Shown: in pieces, positions 1 to 11,350 of the stretch
Layout: each line of letters opens with the position of its first letter
Position numbering within the stretch: position 1 is the stretch's first letter
NCBI RefSeq assembly: GCF_902459505.1
Contig: NC_047088.1
Location: forward strand, 28,886,730 to 28,950,729
Source of the DNA: Geotrypetes seraphini
Lineage: Eukaryota; Chordata; Amphibia; Gymnophiona; Dermophiidae
Length of the DNA stretch: 64,000 nucleotides
Direction of reading: 5' to 3'
Notes under the pieces: generated by a model
Databases searched by the model: none
Told to the model about the DNA's origin: nothing
The model's input: the letters and a program-made list of their open reading frames with translations, nothing else
Translations under genes and position numbers: made by a program

Positions 1-1319
1 AACACGAACTTCTGATAACCAGCCAACATGGTTTCTGCAGGGGGAGATCGTGTCTGACCAACTTATTGCACTTCTTCGAGGGAATTAACAAACAGATGGA
101 CAAAGGAGACCCCATAGACATCATATACCTAGATTTCCAGAAAGCCTTTGACAAGGTGCCTCATGAACGTCTACTCCGGAAACTGAAGAACCATGGGGTG
201 GACGGAGCCGTGCATAGATGGATCAGAAACTGGTTAGCGGGTAGGAAACAGAGGGCAGGGGTGAAGGGACACTACTCAGACTGGAGGAAAGTCACGAGTG
301 GTGTCCCGCAGGGCTCAGTGCTCGGGCCACTGCTATTTAATATATTCATAAATGATCTAGAAACAGGAACAAAGAGTGAGATAATAAAATTTGCGGACGA
401 CACCAAACTATTTAGTGGAGCTCGGACAAAGGAAGACTGTGAAAAATTGCAAAGGGACTTGGACAAATTGGGAGAATGGGCAGAGAGATGGCAGATGAAG
501 TTCAATGTTGAGAAATGTAAAGTATTGCATGTGGGAATCAGAAACCCGAGGCACAGCTATACGATGGGAGGGATGTTATTGAATGAGAGTACCCAAGAAA
601 GGGACTTGGGGGTAATGGTGGACATGACAATGAAGTCGACGGCACAGTGCGCAGCGGCCGCCAAGAGAGCGAATAAAATGCTGGGGATAATCAAGAAGGG
701 TATTACAACAAGAACGAAAGAAGTTATCCTGCCGCTGTACCGGGCAATGGTGCGTCCGCATCTTGAGTACTGCGTCCAGTATTGGTCACCATACCTTAAG
801 AAGGATATGGTGTTACTCGAGAGAGTTCAGAGGAGAGCGACACGACTGATTAAGGGGATGGAAAACCTTTCATACGCTGAGAGATTGGAGAAACTGGGTC
901 TCTTTTCCCTGGAGAAGAGAAGACTTAGAGGGGATATGATAGAGACTTACAAGATCATGAAGGGCATAGAGAGAGTAGAGAGGGACAGATTCTTCAAACT
1001 TTCAGAACATAAAAAAACAAGAGGGCATTCGGAAAAGTTGAAAGGGGACAGATTCAAAACAAATGCTAGGAAGTTCTTCTTTACCCAACGTGTGGTGGAC
1101 ACCTGGAATGCGCTTCCAGAGGACGTTATAGGGCAGCGAACGGTACTGGGGTTTAAGAAAGGATTGGACAATTTCCTGCTGGAAAAGGGGATAGAGGGGT
1201 ATAGATAAAAGATTACTGCACAGGTCCTGGACCTGATGGGCCGCCGCGTGAGCGGACTGCTGGGCGCGATGGACCTTAGGTCTGACCCAGCGGAGGCATT
1301 TCTTATGTTCTTATGAGTT
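1..1319 (+). mobile_element. CR1 LINE, 3' half (reverse transcriptase to 3' end)
   Basis: An open frame runs from base 3 to the stop at 1208, about 400 codons, and is cut only by the window edge. It has the CR1 reverse-transcriptase blocks: HGFCRGRSCL, YLDFQKAFDKVPHERLL, GVPQGSVLGPLLFNIFIND and the catalytic FADDTKL, then the C-terminal thumb region. A short 3' UTR ends in the CR1-type repeat TTCTTATG at about 1305-1319. No break is seen in the visible part, so this looks a fairly young copy. It abuts a DIRS-like element on the other strand, and the junction reads as CR1 inserted into DIRS. Confidence 0.93.
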
Positions 1320-4300
1320 GGTCCACCAACTCTCAAGGAAGGAGTCACAGTGATAGGGGAGGAGACTGGGTCCCGATCCTGACGTCACTGGGAGGCCAAG
1401 GTCCACCGAGGAAGCCTCAGGTGCAAACGGGCGAACGGAGTGACATGGACTGTCGACGCCATGTGGCCCAGCAGAACCATCATGCGCTGCGCCGAAACTG
1501 AGGGCAGCAACGAAACCTGGCGACTCAATCGAAGCAGGACCTCCAACCGTGGTGGGGGGAGGAACGAACGGAGGCGAACTGTGTCCAGCACGGCCCCGAT
1601 AAACTGAAGGGATTGAGTCGGGCACAACTGAGACTTGGGGAAGTTAACTTCGAACCCCAGACGTTGAAGGAAGATGATAGTCTGTCGGGTCGCTGAAATA
1701 ACCCCTTCCTTGGAGGACGCCTTGATCAGCCAATCGTCCAGGTAGGGAAAGACCTGTAGCCCCCGAGATCTCAGGGCTGCCGCGACCACCACCATACACT
1801 TCGTGAAGACTCGAGGGGACGAAGCCAGTCCAAAGGGGAGGACCCGATACTGGAGGTGCAACTCCCCCACCTGGAACCTGAGGAACTTGCGGAAGGCGGG
1901 ATGCACCGGAATATGAGTATATGCTTCCTTCAAGTCCAGGGAGCACATCCAGTCCCCCGATTCTAACAGAGGGTACAGGACTGGAAGGGACAACATACGG
2001 AACTTCTCCCGGACAAGGAACTTGTTGAGCCTCCGGAGGTCCAGAATGGGGCGTAAGTCCCCTGTCTTCTTCGGGACCAAAAAGTAACGGGAGTAAAAAC
2101 CCCGTCCCCTTTGGTTCGGGGGCACGGGCTCCACCGCCCGAAGGCTCAACAAGGACCTGGCTTCCGACAGGAAAAGAGGAAGCTGGTCTCGACAGCCAAG
2201 AGAAGCCCCCGGCGGATGTTCCGGCGGCATGGCTAAGAAGTTTAGCGAGTAACCCTCGGAGATGATCTGGAGCACCCAAGCGTCCGACGTGATCTCGGCC
2301 CAGGCTGGAAGAAAGGCCTGCAATCGGCCCCCGATAGGAAGGAGGTCCTTCGACAGTGCGGAGGGGGCCCGCCCCCAACCGCGCATCACGTCAAAAAGAC
2401 GGAGCCGGTTTAGACGCCCCTTGCGCCTGAGGCTTTGGTTGGGACGCTCTGCCCTGCTGAGGGGGACGCTGGGGCGGAGGCCTCGAGAAAGCCGGCGTCG
2501 ACTTCTACGGGTATTGCCGCGGAGGAGGTCTAAACGGCTTCTGCGGCGGGGCCCGGGGTTTAGGACGGACCAATGAGGCGATAGAGCGCTCATGTTCAAA
2601 CAAGCGTTTGGTCGCCGCCTCCAAGGACTCATCGAACAACTCAGAGCCAACACATGGAAGATTGGCTAGACGTTCTTGCAAGTTCGGGTCCATATCCAGG
2701 GTACGAAGCCATGCGAGACGGCGCATCACCACCGCAAAGGCCAACTCAAACGCATCACCACACGAGAGGCCAACTCAAACGCATCGTAAACTGCGTGAAA
2801 AAGGTAGAGACGCAGCTGAGACAAATTGGCCATAAAGGTACCAAAATCCCCCCTTATGGGAATCCGGCATGACCCCATAATACCTGGGCAACGCCTTCAC
2901 CATCTGCCTTAAATAGGATGAGAAGGTGAATGCGTAATTAAGGACCCTGGCAGCCATCATGGAGTTGGAATAGAGGCGATGACCAAACTTGTCCAGGGTC
3001 CATCCCTCCCGCCCGGGGGGGACCGCAGCAGAGACCCTAGAAGGTTGAGGCTTCTTCAACGCCGACTCCACCAGCAACGACTGGTGGGACAGCTGCGCTT
3101 TATCGAAGCCCTTGCAAGGGACTGTGCGGTACTTAGACTCCATCTTTGATGGAACCGCTGTGACTGTAAGAGGGGAGTCCAAGTTCCTCAGGAAGGTCTG
3201 GTGGAGAACCTTGTTGAGAGGCAGCCGAGGAGTCTCCCAGGGGGGAGAGGGCAAATCCTGCTCCTCCAAAAATTCCTTCGTGTATTGCGACCCTGACGCC
3301 AGATCAAGGTCCAAAGCCCTCACCATATCAAGCACAAATCTCGAAAAGGAGGAGGGCTTCGAAGGCGGAGAGGGAGATCGAGAAGCCCTCGTCGCCAAGA
3401 AGGAAGGGGAGGCCTCACGGGAGTAACGAGGTTCCTTACCCGTGCCAGACCCCGAACCCCAAGAAGCCGCACCAAGCGACCTCGATGGGGTTGGGGACCG
3501 CCCATGCCCCAAGGAACCCCTGCGGGAAGTCCCCGGGGTATGGGGCACTGAGGCACGCCCCTTCCGTCTCGGCGAAGCGTCCCTCGAGTACTCAACTTTG
3601 GAGGAATGGAAAAGCCTCGGATTATCGAGGCGGAGCTTGGAGACCCGTAGGGTCTCTGCCCCGGTCGGCGAGGAGCAACCGCGTCGTCGAGGAGAGACCC
3701 GTTGACGTTTGGGCTTCCTCGACAGACGCTTCGCCCGAGGCCGACCCGAGGGCGAGGAGCCCCGGGAGGACCTCGACGAGGACGAAGAGGAAGAGATCCT
3801 CCGAACCCTCCGCACCTTGTCCCGAGGCCGCACGCCCCGCTCAGGCTGGTCAACCGAGGGCAAGGTCGGGGCCGAGGCCGAAGCCCCCCCGGGGGCCGAA
3901 GTCGAGGGTACCGAGACCGAGGCAGCCGACGCCGGGGCAGCCGAAGGCGGCTAGAGGTGCACGAGGGCACCAGACAGCTCCGAGGTAATGAGTGCACGGA
4001 GCAAGTCCTGAAAAGCCAGCACCGCCATCATGGCTGGTAGATCCGGGGCCGGCGGGTGTTCCCTCGAGGGCGACCTCGGTCTCGAGTATTCCCACGGGGC
4101 ACCCGACTTCGACGCTCGGGGCGGGGCCGAGGACGACCCACCCGCCCCCGTCGATGAGCCCGAGGATGGCTTCTTCGAGGCTGGAACAGAAGAAGGAAGT
4201 GAGGACTTACCCTTCGTCGACTTCGGGGTCGAGGACACAGGCTTCGACGAAGCGGGCTGTCGGGGCGAGGTCGAGGGAGACGAGACCGAGGTCAAGGCCG

Positions 4301-4945
4301 GGGCCGAAGCCGACATCGAGGCCTTTCCCGCCACGGGGTCCACAGCAAAGAGCTCTGCCATACGAGCGCGACGGCGGCGGAGGGCCCTTTGCTGAAAAGT
4401 AGAGCACCGAGTGCAGGAGTCGGTCGGGTGCTCAGGACCCAGACAAAGTAAGCACCACCGGTGGGGATCGGTGATCGAAAGGAGTCGATCGCACCGGGTG
4501 CACTTTTTAAAACCCGTCAAGGGACGGGACATGGACACAAAAAGCGGCCGGGAACGAACGAGGTCCCGCGGCCGTGGCTACCGGGAGCCCCCGGAGCCGA
4601 ACGAAAAATCTTTTCTTTTTTTTTTTGACGAAAACCTAAACACAAACAAATAAAAAAACAAAGTAAGCACAACGACCGAGAAAAAAACACTCAGCCGCGG
4701 TGTCAGAAGGCTAAAATAGAAGAGCACAAATTCCACAGGGCTTCTGGCTCCGTGGAAAAGACTGAACTGAGGACCACGAGGTGGGGATGCGCCCTCTAGT
4801 GGGCAAGAAGGCATGCACATGCGTGGTGCAGCATAGCAAACTTGAAACTTCAATCAAGTTTGCTTGAAAAGCTGTCCGCGCTGGGGCTCCGTAGATGACG
4901 TCACCCACATGTGAGAATATCATGCCTGCTTGTCCTGGGATAATA
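1320..4945 (-). mobile_element. DIRS-like tyrosine-recombinase retroelement fossil (gag and RT part)
   Basis: Minus-strand fossil. A gag-like region at about 2775-4538 starts with a Cys/His cluster and continues into Ser/Pro/Arg-rich sequence. The reverse transcriptase at 1385-2653 has the DIRS-type blocks SRYFLVPKK, DLKEAYTHIP and the catalytic YLDDWL. The upstream end at about 4924-4943 carries TGCCTGCTTGTCCTGGGATA on the plus strand, which I take as the element terminus. RNase H and recombinase parts are not in the window and would lie left of the CR1. The RT frame looks whole and the gag-like part has roughly two or three breaks, so middle-aged. Confidence 0.8.
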
Positions 4946-5008
4946 ATATTTATTAAAAATTTGTATAGCATGAACTGGATATATATAGCACTATGTTATA
5001 TTATACAT

Positions 5009-5760
5009 ATACAGTCAAACCTCGGTTTGCAAGTAACCTGGTTTGCGAGTGTTTTGCAAGACGAGCAAAACATTCTCGCAAAACGTCTCTCGCAAACCAA
5101 GTGTTGACTCGATTTGCGAGCACCCCCCCCGATAACCGGCATTGCTCCCCCCCGCTCGCAAAGGGCCCCCTCCCGCTCGAATCGGCACCCCGCCTCCCGC
5201 GAGAACAGGAACCCCCCGCCCGACCAACTTTAACTCACCCCCCCTTTGGCACCGGCACGCAGCCCACAAGTGCCGGTGCCGCTTGAAGATCTTCTTCCCA
5301 GTCTCTGCCGGCTTTGAGCATGCATCTCGGCGAGAGGGAGAATTAGAAGGGCTTGAGCATGCGCAGATGCATGCTCAAAGCCGGCAGAGACTGGGAAGAA
5401 GAAGATCTTCAAGCGGCACCGGCACTTGTGGGCTGCGTGCCGGTGCCAAAGAGGGGGTGAGTTAAAGTTGGTCAGGCGGGGGGGTTCCTGTTCTCACGGG
5501 GGGGGGGGAGAGGGTGCCGATTCGAACCGGGGGGGGGGGCCTTTGCGAGCGGGGGGGGGAGCGGTTCTCGTGCCGGTGCCAGATGGGGGGTGGTGAGTTA
5601 AAGTTGTTCGGGCGGGGGGTGCCTGTTCTCACGGGGGGGGGGGGGGTGCCGGATCACACGGGGGGGGGGGGGGAGGGGGAACGTATCAAAGCAAGTTTCC
5701 ATTATTTCCTATGGGGAAACTCGCTTTGATAAACGACCATTTTGGATTACGAGCATGCTC
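5009..5760. mobile_element. Palindromic non-autonomous DNA transposon, Tigger-like end
   Basis: The left end CAGTCAAACCTCGGTTTGCA resembles Tc/mariner-Tigger ends, and the right side (GGATTACGAGCATGCTCC) looks like a truncated partner. Inside is a long inverted repeat: about 5215-5335 pairs with about 5370-5490, sharing the block GGCACCGGCACGCAGCCCAC. Part of the right arm is repeated at 5575-5690. Several poly-G runs are present. No transposase is encoded. Confidence 0.6.
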
Positions 5761-6415
5761 CTGGAACATACTAGGGAATTCTATAAATGGCACCTAAAAA
5801 AATTAGGCCCTATTTCCAGGAATGCAAGGTACCTAAACGATGCTTCAATGGAAGAATGGTGTGGAAATACACTTACGCATCCAGTTATAGGATAGCGCCT
5901 CAGTGTATTTGCATGCTGCAAAGGGGCATTCCAGGAAATTGCTCAACTTGTGCACCAGGATTTACACCTGGTTTTTAGTTAGTAAGTCCTCACACCAAGT
6001 TGGGCATGGAACTCGGCACCCAATGCTATCTTATAAAGAGCGCTCATCCCAGTGCCCACCAAAAGCCAATCAATAAATTACAAACCAGCGATATTGAAAA
6101 TAAGGTGACAAAAGATGTATTGTCCTCTAAAAATGTTGACTAGATTTTGGAAGCCAGACCTTGTTTTTTTAGTGATGCGGCAGAGGGAATCACCAGCGGG
6201 AGAAGACCACAAAGCAGCCTATTTAGAGTACTGCCAATGCTGCTGTTAGGAGGGAGGTATGTCACCGGTCTCGCGGTGGGAAGGTCAGCGGGGTTCGGAT
6301 GGGAGAGATGGAAAGATGGGAGAGTCAGCGGGGGTTTGGCTGTGTGGCGGGAGCAAGGGGAAGTGCTGCTGCCGGTGAATCCAGGGGCATTCGAGTTGAG
6401 CTTCCGGGGTCGATA
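5761..6415. other. Non-coding stretch with short MITE-like fragments
   Basis: Contains TTCTATAAATGGCACCT at about 5781, a word shared with several small palindromic repeats here. No gene-like frame is supported. Confidence 0.4.
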
Positions 6416-6520
6416 TAACTAGGGCTTATTTTTGGGGTAGGGCTTATATTATGACCTACCCCGAAAATCATGCTAGGGCTTATTTTCAGGGTAGGTCTTA
6501 TTTTCGGGAAAACATGGTAG
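6415..6520. repeat. Terminal piece of a DNA-transposon-like repeat
   Basis: Repeated words TAGGGCTTATTTT and GGGTAGG occur in both orientations (GACCTACCCCGAAAAT in the middle), giving an imperfect palindrome. The family is not identified from sequence alone. Confidence 0.4.
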
Positions 6521-7050
6521 TAAAGCATCTGTCTTGACTGGGCAAAATGGATCAGATGGCAAAATAATCTTGTATTATCTGAAACAAATCTTCCTCTCAA
6601 AAAAACTAGACTGATCTGAGTGAATAAACTGAGATATTTTTTCAAGTTTTAACACTAAAACTTTTATAAATATTTTGTAATCAAGATTCAATAAAGAAAT
6701 TAGGCAGTAGTTTTGTACTGAGGATCAAGATTAGGTTTAGGTAAAACAATAATGTTGGCATCCAAAAACATCCCCAATCATGATGCATATTAATCTTGAT
6801 AGTACATAAGTAGCTTTGGAGTGGGGTAAGGGTGTTTTAGACTTTCAAAAACTCAGCTGGGAATCCATCAGGTCCAGGTGCTTTAGATGAGGTCATTTTT
6901 TTTTGTTTATGGCAGTTGCAATTTCTTCTTCAGTTATAGATTGTTTTAAGAGTTCACAAAATTGAGCAGACAGTTGAGGTAGATCAAAAGACTTGAAAAA
7001 TTCAAAGATATCCTCAGTTGTTGCTGTAGACTTGTTTTTATATACAGTGA

Positions 7051-7186
7051 CTTTTACAAAGCTGCGGTAGAAGTTTTTATCAAGGACCAGCGAGGTAAAT
7101 GCTCTGATGCTCATAGAATTCCTATGAGTATCAGAGCATTTATCTCGCCAGCCTGCGGTAGAAATCTCTACCTCAGCTTTGTAAAC
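7051..7186. mobile_element. Small palindromic MITE, TTTTACAAAGC family
   Basis: Left end CTTTTACAAAGCTGCGGTAG mirrors right end CTGCGGTAG...CTTTGTAAA, and the centre GAATTCCTATGAGTATCAGA pairs with its own reverse. It sits inside the L1 RT region; the second L1 copy at 16.0-17.2 kb lacks it at this place. Confidence 0.7.
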
Positions 7187-7654
7187 GGAGCCAGTGTATT
7201 ATACAAGGAGGTGAATGCAGAGAGAACATTAGTTAATAAGGAGCCATTAGAAGTTTTTATAGCTGTTATTCTTTGTTTAACTTTCTTGCCTTTAAGATAT
7301 GAAGCCATCAACTTCCCATTTTTATTTGAAGAAGAATAAAATGCAGAGTACTGTTTGAAATGTATTGCAGATGTTTAATTATTAAAAATAGTATTGTATT
7401 GAAATTTAAGTTGTTGTAGTTTTGGTAAAGAATCATTGTTGGAACTTGAATCTATGGTAGATTCTGAATACTGAAATTTCAGATTCCAAATTGTAGAAGT
7501 TATTGTTTTTTCTTTCAAAATGCATTATAACTTTCACCTCGCAACCAAACTTTGTAAGCTTCCCAGATAGTGGAAAAAGGAATTGTCAATAATTGATATT
7601 ATTGACAAAGTATTCTTCTGAAGTACCGTGATTACGTCACACGAAGGCATCATC

Positions 7655-7790
7655 TGCCATCATGTTTCTATTGCATTCAAGAGGGCCTGGGCTAGGCACG
7701 TGGGATCTCTCAGAGAGAGAAATAAAGGTTATTGCAGATGGGCAGACTAGATGGGCCATTTGGCCTTTATCTGCCATCATGTTTTTCTAT
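7655..7790 (+). mobile_element. CR1-type LINE 3' tail
   Basis: Carries GGGCAGACTAGATGGGCCAT and CTTTATCTGCCATCATG, the 3' end of a CR1-like LINE. The same tail in reverse lies at 16505-16590. It interrupts the L1 endonuclease region. Confidence 0.6.
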
Positions 7791-7898
7791 ATGCTTGGAG
7801 CCAAAAAAATAGTCCAATCTTGAACAGGTATGGTGCGGAGAGTAGTGGTATAAATAATCCTTATCAGTGGGTGAAAAGCTCTATAGATCAGTCTAACC

Positions 7899-8208
7899 CA
7901 GTGGTCTCAAACTCAAACTCTTTGCAGGGCCACATTTTGGATTTGTAGGTACTTGGAGGGCATTAAAAAAAATAGTTAATGTCTTATTAAAGAAATGACT
8001 ATTTTGCATGAGGTAAAACTCTCTTTACAATTTATAAATCTTTCCTGTTAGCCAAGTCTATAATAATATTGTTATTTATAGCTAAAGAAACATATGATCA
8101 AGAAACTGTTTTATTTTACTTTTGTGATTATGATAAACATACCGAGGGCCTCAAAATAGTACCTGGCGGGCCGCATGTGGCCCCTGGGCCGCAAGTTTGA
8201 GACCATTG
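7899..8208. mobile_element. hAT MITE with 8-bp target-site duplication
   Basis: Terminal inverted repeats CAGTGGTCTCAAACT and, reversed at the right end, CAATGGTCTCAAACT. Both sides are flanked by a perfect 8-bp duplication GTCTAACC (7891-7898 and 8209-8216), as expected for hAT. The 310-bp interior is AT-rich and has no transposase. Confidence 0.92.
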
Positions 8209-8306
8209 GTCTAACCATATTCTTTCACGAGAGATTTAAAAATATTCCTTACATGGAGTTTGGCTAGTCTGCAATTAGAAAAACAATCTGAAAAAGAATC
8301 TAATGG

Positions 8307-9873
8307 GATGGGGAGAGGAACCAAGATGGCGTCAGGGACAGACGTGTTGTGAGAGGCTCCCCTTCCATCGGCGTTCTAAGTTTTTTCCCAGAGACTGACT
8401 TACCGGCTTTGTTTTAAAGGAATGCCGAAGCGCAGGGGGAAACAGAGGAGCGATCTCCTGGCTTCCTCTGCCCCGTCGGTAACACGCCAGACAGCAATAA
8501 CAGCTTTTGCTGTTCCCTTTGGTCTGGGCGAATCCGTGCTCCGAGGGGGGCAGTCCTCGGAGCTGGACAGTGACTTCTCGCTGAGCCCGCTGGGTCCTGC
8601 GATCCCTCCCCGTTCCGGGATGATGTCGGGCAGTCCTGCGGGTCAACGGGAGACATCGGGGAGTGAATCCCTGCTGGACCCGATGATGCTGCCTTTGACC
8701 CCGGAGGTGATTCAAGCTATGCCGGGTCACCAAGAAACGGCAGAGGAAGGAGGAGGCGTTCAGGGAGCAATGAGTGTGGGAAATGGAGTCTCTTCTCCAC
8801 TTCAACCTCTGAAACCCCTGATTAAGCCCAAAGTGGTGGATATGGAGGCGTTGTGGGGAGCCCTAGAGAGCCTTCATCAGGTATGCTCCCAATTTATTTC
8901 CTCAACTCAACAAATTGCAGTTCAAATTAAAAACTGTGAAGGGAAAATTCAACATCAAGCAACTAGAATGGACAATATTGAGAACAGTCTCAGAAATAAA
9001 ACTTGTATCAAATTCTCAAATGAAAGAAAAAAACTTAATGATCAGGAAAATTGAAAACTTAGAAAATGCAAATAGAAATTTAAACCCGAGACTTTTAAAT
9101 TTTCCTGTATCTAGAATACTATCACCGAGAGAACTTTTCCATTCCTTTTTGACTTCAGTTTTAAAATTTTCAGAGACAAATATGCCACCATTGCAAAAAC
9201 TATATTATCTTAATATAATTGAAGAGGATAAGGACAAGTCAACTGTTCATCCCGGAGAATTAGACCTCACTGGGATGTTAGAATCTTCACGGATTGAGAT
9301 TTCAGCGAGAGCTACTTTGCTAGTAACTTTTGTTTTCTTACAAGATAAAGAAGCTCTCCTCCGCCTCTATTATAGAACTGAAAGTGTTGAATTTTACAAT
9401 CACAAAATTGCAATTTTTCCTGATGTCTCAAAGTGGACGCAGCTTAGACGTAAAAAATTTCTGACATTTCATCAGTCAGTTTTGGCTTTGGGAGCAACCT
9501 TTCAACTTAGGTTTCCTTGTAAATGTTGTATTACCTATCAAACAAACAAGTATATTTTTTATAATCCAGAACAATTGCAATATTTCTTGGAAGGTAAGGC
9601 TGCCATTAAGGCTCCTGACCCCTCTGTAATTTCATCCACTTAGGCCCTAATATAATTAACCAAAGAACCCTGTACATTTGAGGCATATGCAGTTTAGTTT
9701 TTCTTTAATTCAACTACCCTTGATTGTGTATGGTTTCACTCTCCTTTAACGTGGACTATGATCATTGTACTGGAATTTATGACTTGATAATAATTTCTTG
9801 AATGTATTTAGTTGCCTGTATCAAAGTGTTCTCTGTGATCTTTGATGTGAAAATGAATAAAATAGATTAAAAA
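8307..9873 (+). mobile_element. ORF1-only L1-like element (half-L1) with TSDs
   Basis: The element starts with a short leader containing GGAACCAAGATGGCG. ORF1 begins at ATG 8422 and runs about 405 codons to the TAG at 9641-9643, with one frame change near 9015. The N-terminus is low complexity; a heptad-like stretch follows at 8850-9080 (MEALWGALESL, MDNIENSL, then KIENLENANRN in the other frame). The C-terminal half has an L1 ORF1-like RNA-binding pattern (ARATLLVTFVFLQDKEALLR, PDVSKWTQLRRKKFL). A 230-bp 3' UTR ends with AATAAA and an A-run. No ORF2 sequence is present. Flanking copies of AAAGAATCTAATGG at about 8293-8306 and 9874-9887 are the target-site duplication. Confidence 0.85.
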
Positions 9874-9887
9874 AAAGAATCTAATGG

Positions 9888-10142
9888 AAAATTAAAGTCA
9901 CCTCCTATTAATAAATATGAAGAACATGAAATGTTATTTATGGACAATAAATCTTTAAAGTTAAGGTCATCTTTGTTTGGTGCTTAAATATTTAAGAAGG
10001 TAATAGATTTATTCATTAGGATCGAAGGAATGAGATGTGCGTTGGAAATTCAAGTTAAGTTACTACTCCATATTTGTCCCCTTTTAGCAGGGACTGCATG
10101 ATATGACCAAAATAGTTTCCTGTAAGCTTCTTATTTACGCCA
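9888..10142 (-). mobile_element. Continuation of the old L1 endonuclease region
   Basis: Reads as the L1 endonuclease on the minus strand directly after the GGDFN motif. Its join to the part left of 8291 is recovered by removing the half-L1 insertion and one target copy. Confidence 0.7.
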
Positions 10143-10312
10143 CCCCCTTTTACAAAACCAGAACGCATTTAAGCGCAGGCAAGCATGCTGAATGCTCTGT
10201 GTTGCTCCTGACACTCATAGAAATTCAGCAAGTGTTGGGAGCAGCGCAGAACATTTAGCGTGCCAACCGGCGCTTAAAACCATTTTCGTGGTTTTGTAAA
10301 AGAGGATGGGGG
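10143..10312. mobile_element. MITE, CCCCCTTTTACAAAACC family
   Basis: Left end CCCCCTTTTACAAAACC matches the right end GGTTTTGTAAAAGAGG in reverse. Relatives lie at 7051, 15708, 16306, 16607, 21445/21951, 36587 and 61572. Confidence 0.75.
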
Positions 10313-10490
10313 TTAGTAATATGTCTCTTGCAAGAAGCATTAGTCCGCTTTGAGATATTTCCCTGGACATTTAGGGAAACAATATGAAGTTCAGTTATCT
10401 TGAGATAATTGGGACTGATTAAGATATTTTCTTGTGTAAAAGCCATCATAAAATAAAGATGAAAAAATAAAATCCATGGGAGCATGAGAA

Positions 10491-10780
10491 GCTAGGAATG
10501 ATGCACAAGAGCTACACTGACCTCCAGGTGCCAGTAACAACATATGAATCATAAATATATCAACTGCTTGGATTGTAATATTTCATTGTACTAGATAATT
10601 CCTAAAGCTTCTGAATTATTAAAGATTTTTGTAACATTTCTATATGTACCTTCATTTTAGTGGATTAAAAAAAAAAAAAATCCCATATTGAGCTCCAATA
10701 ACCTTTAGTTTAGGTTTCATTTCAAGGAAGTTTATTCATGCTTTAGCTGTATTTTTTTTTCTGCCAAGTCTGGTGTTATA
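10491..10780. other. AT-rich intronic sequence, nothing recognised
   Basis: Lies in the first intron of SLC25A43. Only an A-run near 10667-10680 stands out. Confidence 0.4.
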
Positions 10781-11070
10781 ATTTTTTTCCTTGGGCTTAC
10801 ACTGTGGGGAAGGGTGGGAGAGTTGGGGCTGCAGGAATTTGGGGCAGAGAGAAGGGCGAAGAAGGCAGGGCAGTCGGAAAGGACCTGAGCCACTGGTCCT
10901 CAGCAGTGGCTTGTTTGTGATCAGCCCAGTCCCTATTGCGAATGGCTGCCTGCCATCATTTGAATGCTGTTCCTCCTCATCCGGACACAGGTTAGTGAAT
11001 CGGTTCGGAGGGAAATCGGTTCGCAAATGGATCGGTACACGATCGGTTTGCTTTGTGAATCTAGCCCTAT
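10780..11070. mobile_element. Truncated MITE, GGGCTAGATTCAC family (right part)
   Basis: Ends in CTTTGTGAATCTAGCCCTAT and contains TGGTCCTCAGCAGTGGC and GATCGGTACACGATCGG, matching the right part of the full element at 14521-15686. Confidence 0.6.
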
Positions 11071-11169
11071 ATAAAGGTTCAGCTGCAGTATTAGCAGCAG
11101 TAGGCATTCCAGAGCTTTAGCTGACATCGAACTAGAGAGGACTTTGATCATTACAACTATTTATATAGA

Positions 11170-11290
11170 CATGGGCTGAACATCAACGCATTTAAGAGAC
11201 GGTCCCTGATTAGTAGAGCTTACAGTCTAATTAACAGACAAGTAGGGGGCTTAGGGAGTTTCTCAGGGTACTTAAGGGTGTTATGAGTTC
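11170..11290 (-). repeat. LINE 3' tail fragment (L2-like)
   Basis: GGTCCCTGATTAGTAGAGCTTACAG is shared with the 3' end of the LINE fragment at 18248-18650, where it reads CAGTCCCTGCTCAGAAGAGC. Confidence 0.4.
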
Positions 11291-11350
11291 AATGCACTAT
11301 AAAAAAATTTTAAAAGAGGGAAAGCCTTAAGAACTGAGGGTGGTACTTAC

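Larger units (their letters stand above)
6540..10490 (-). mobile_element. Old L1-like LINE ORF2, interrupted by several insertions
   Basis: On the minus strand the endonuclease N-terminus (LHIVSLNVQG) lies at 10330-10490, the GGDFN motif follows at about 9880-9905, a CSRLDYFF block is at 7796-7870, and the RT start KAPGPDGFPAEF is at about 6860-6905. RT continues to about 6545 with PNLDPQYKTTA. The order is collinear, so this is one LINE, split by MITEs (10143-10312, 7051-7186), an ORF1-only L1 (8307-9873), a hAT MITE (7899-8208) and a CR1-type tail (about 7655-7790). Many stops; ancient. Confidence 0.8.

Noticed and set aside
1644-2378. Long minus-strand frame rich in Gly/Pro
   Set aside because: Out-of-frame shadow of the DIRS-like RT frame at 1385-2653; its composition is that of GC-rich shadow sequence.
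3320-3997. Arg/Pro-rich frames on both strands
   Set aside because: Shadows of the gag-like region; no motif of their own.
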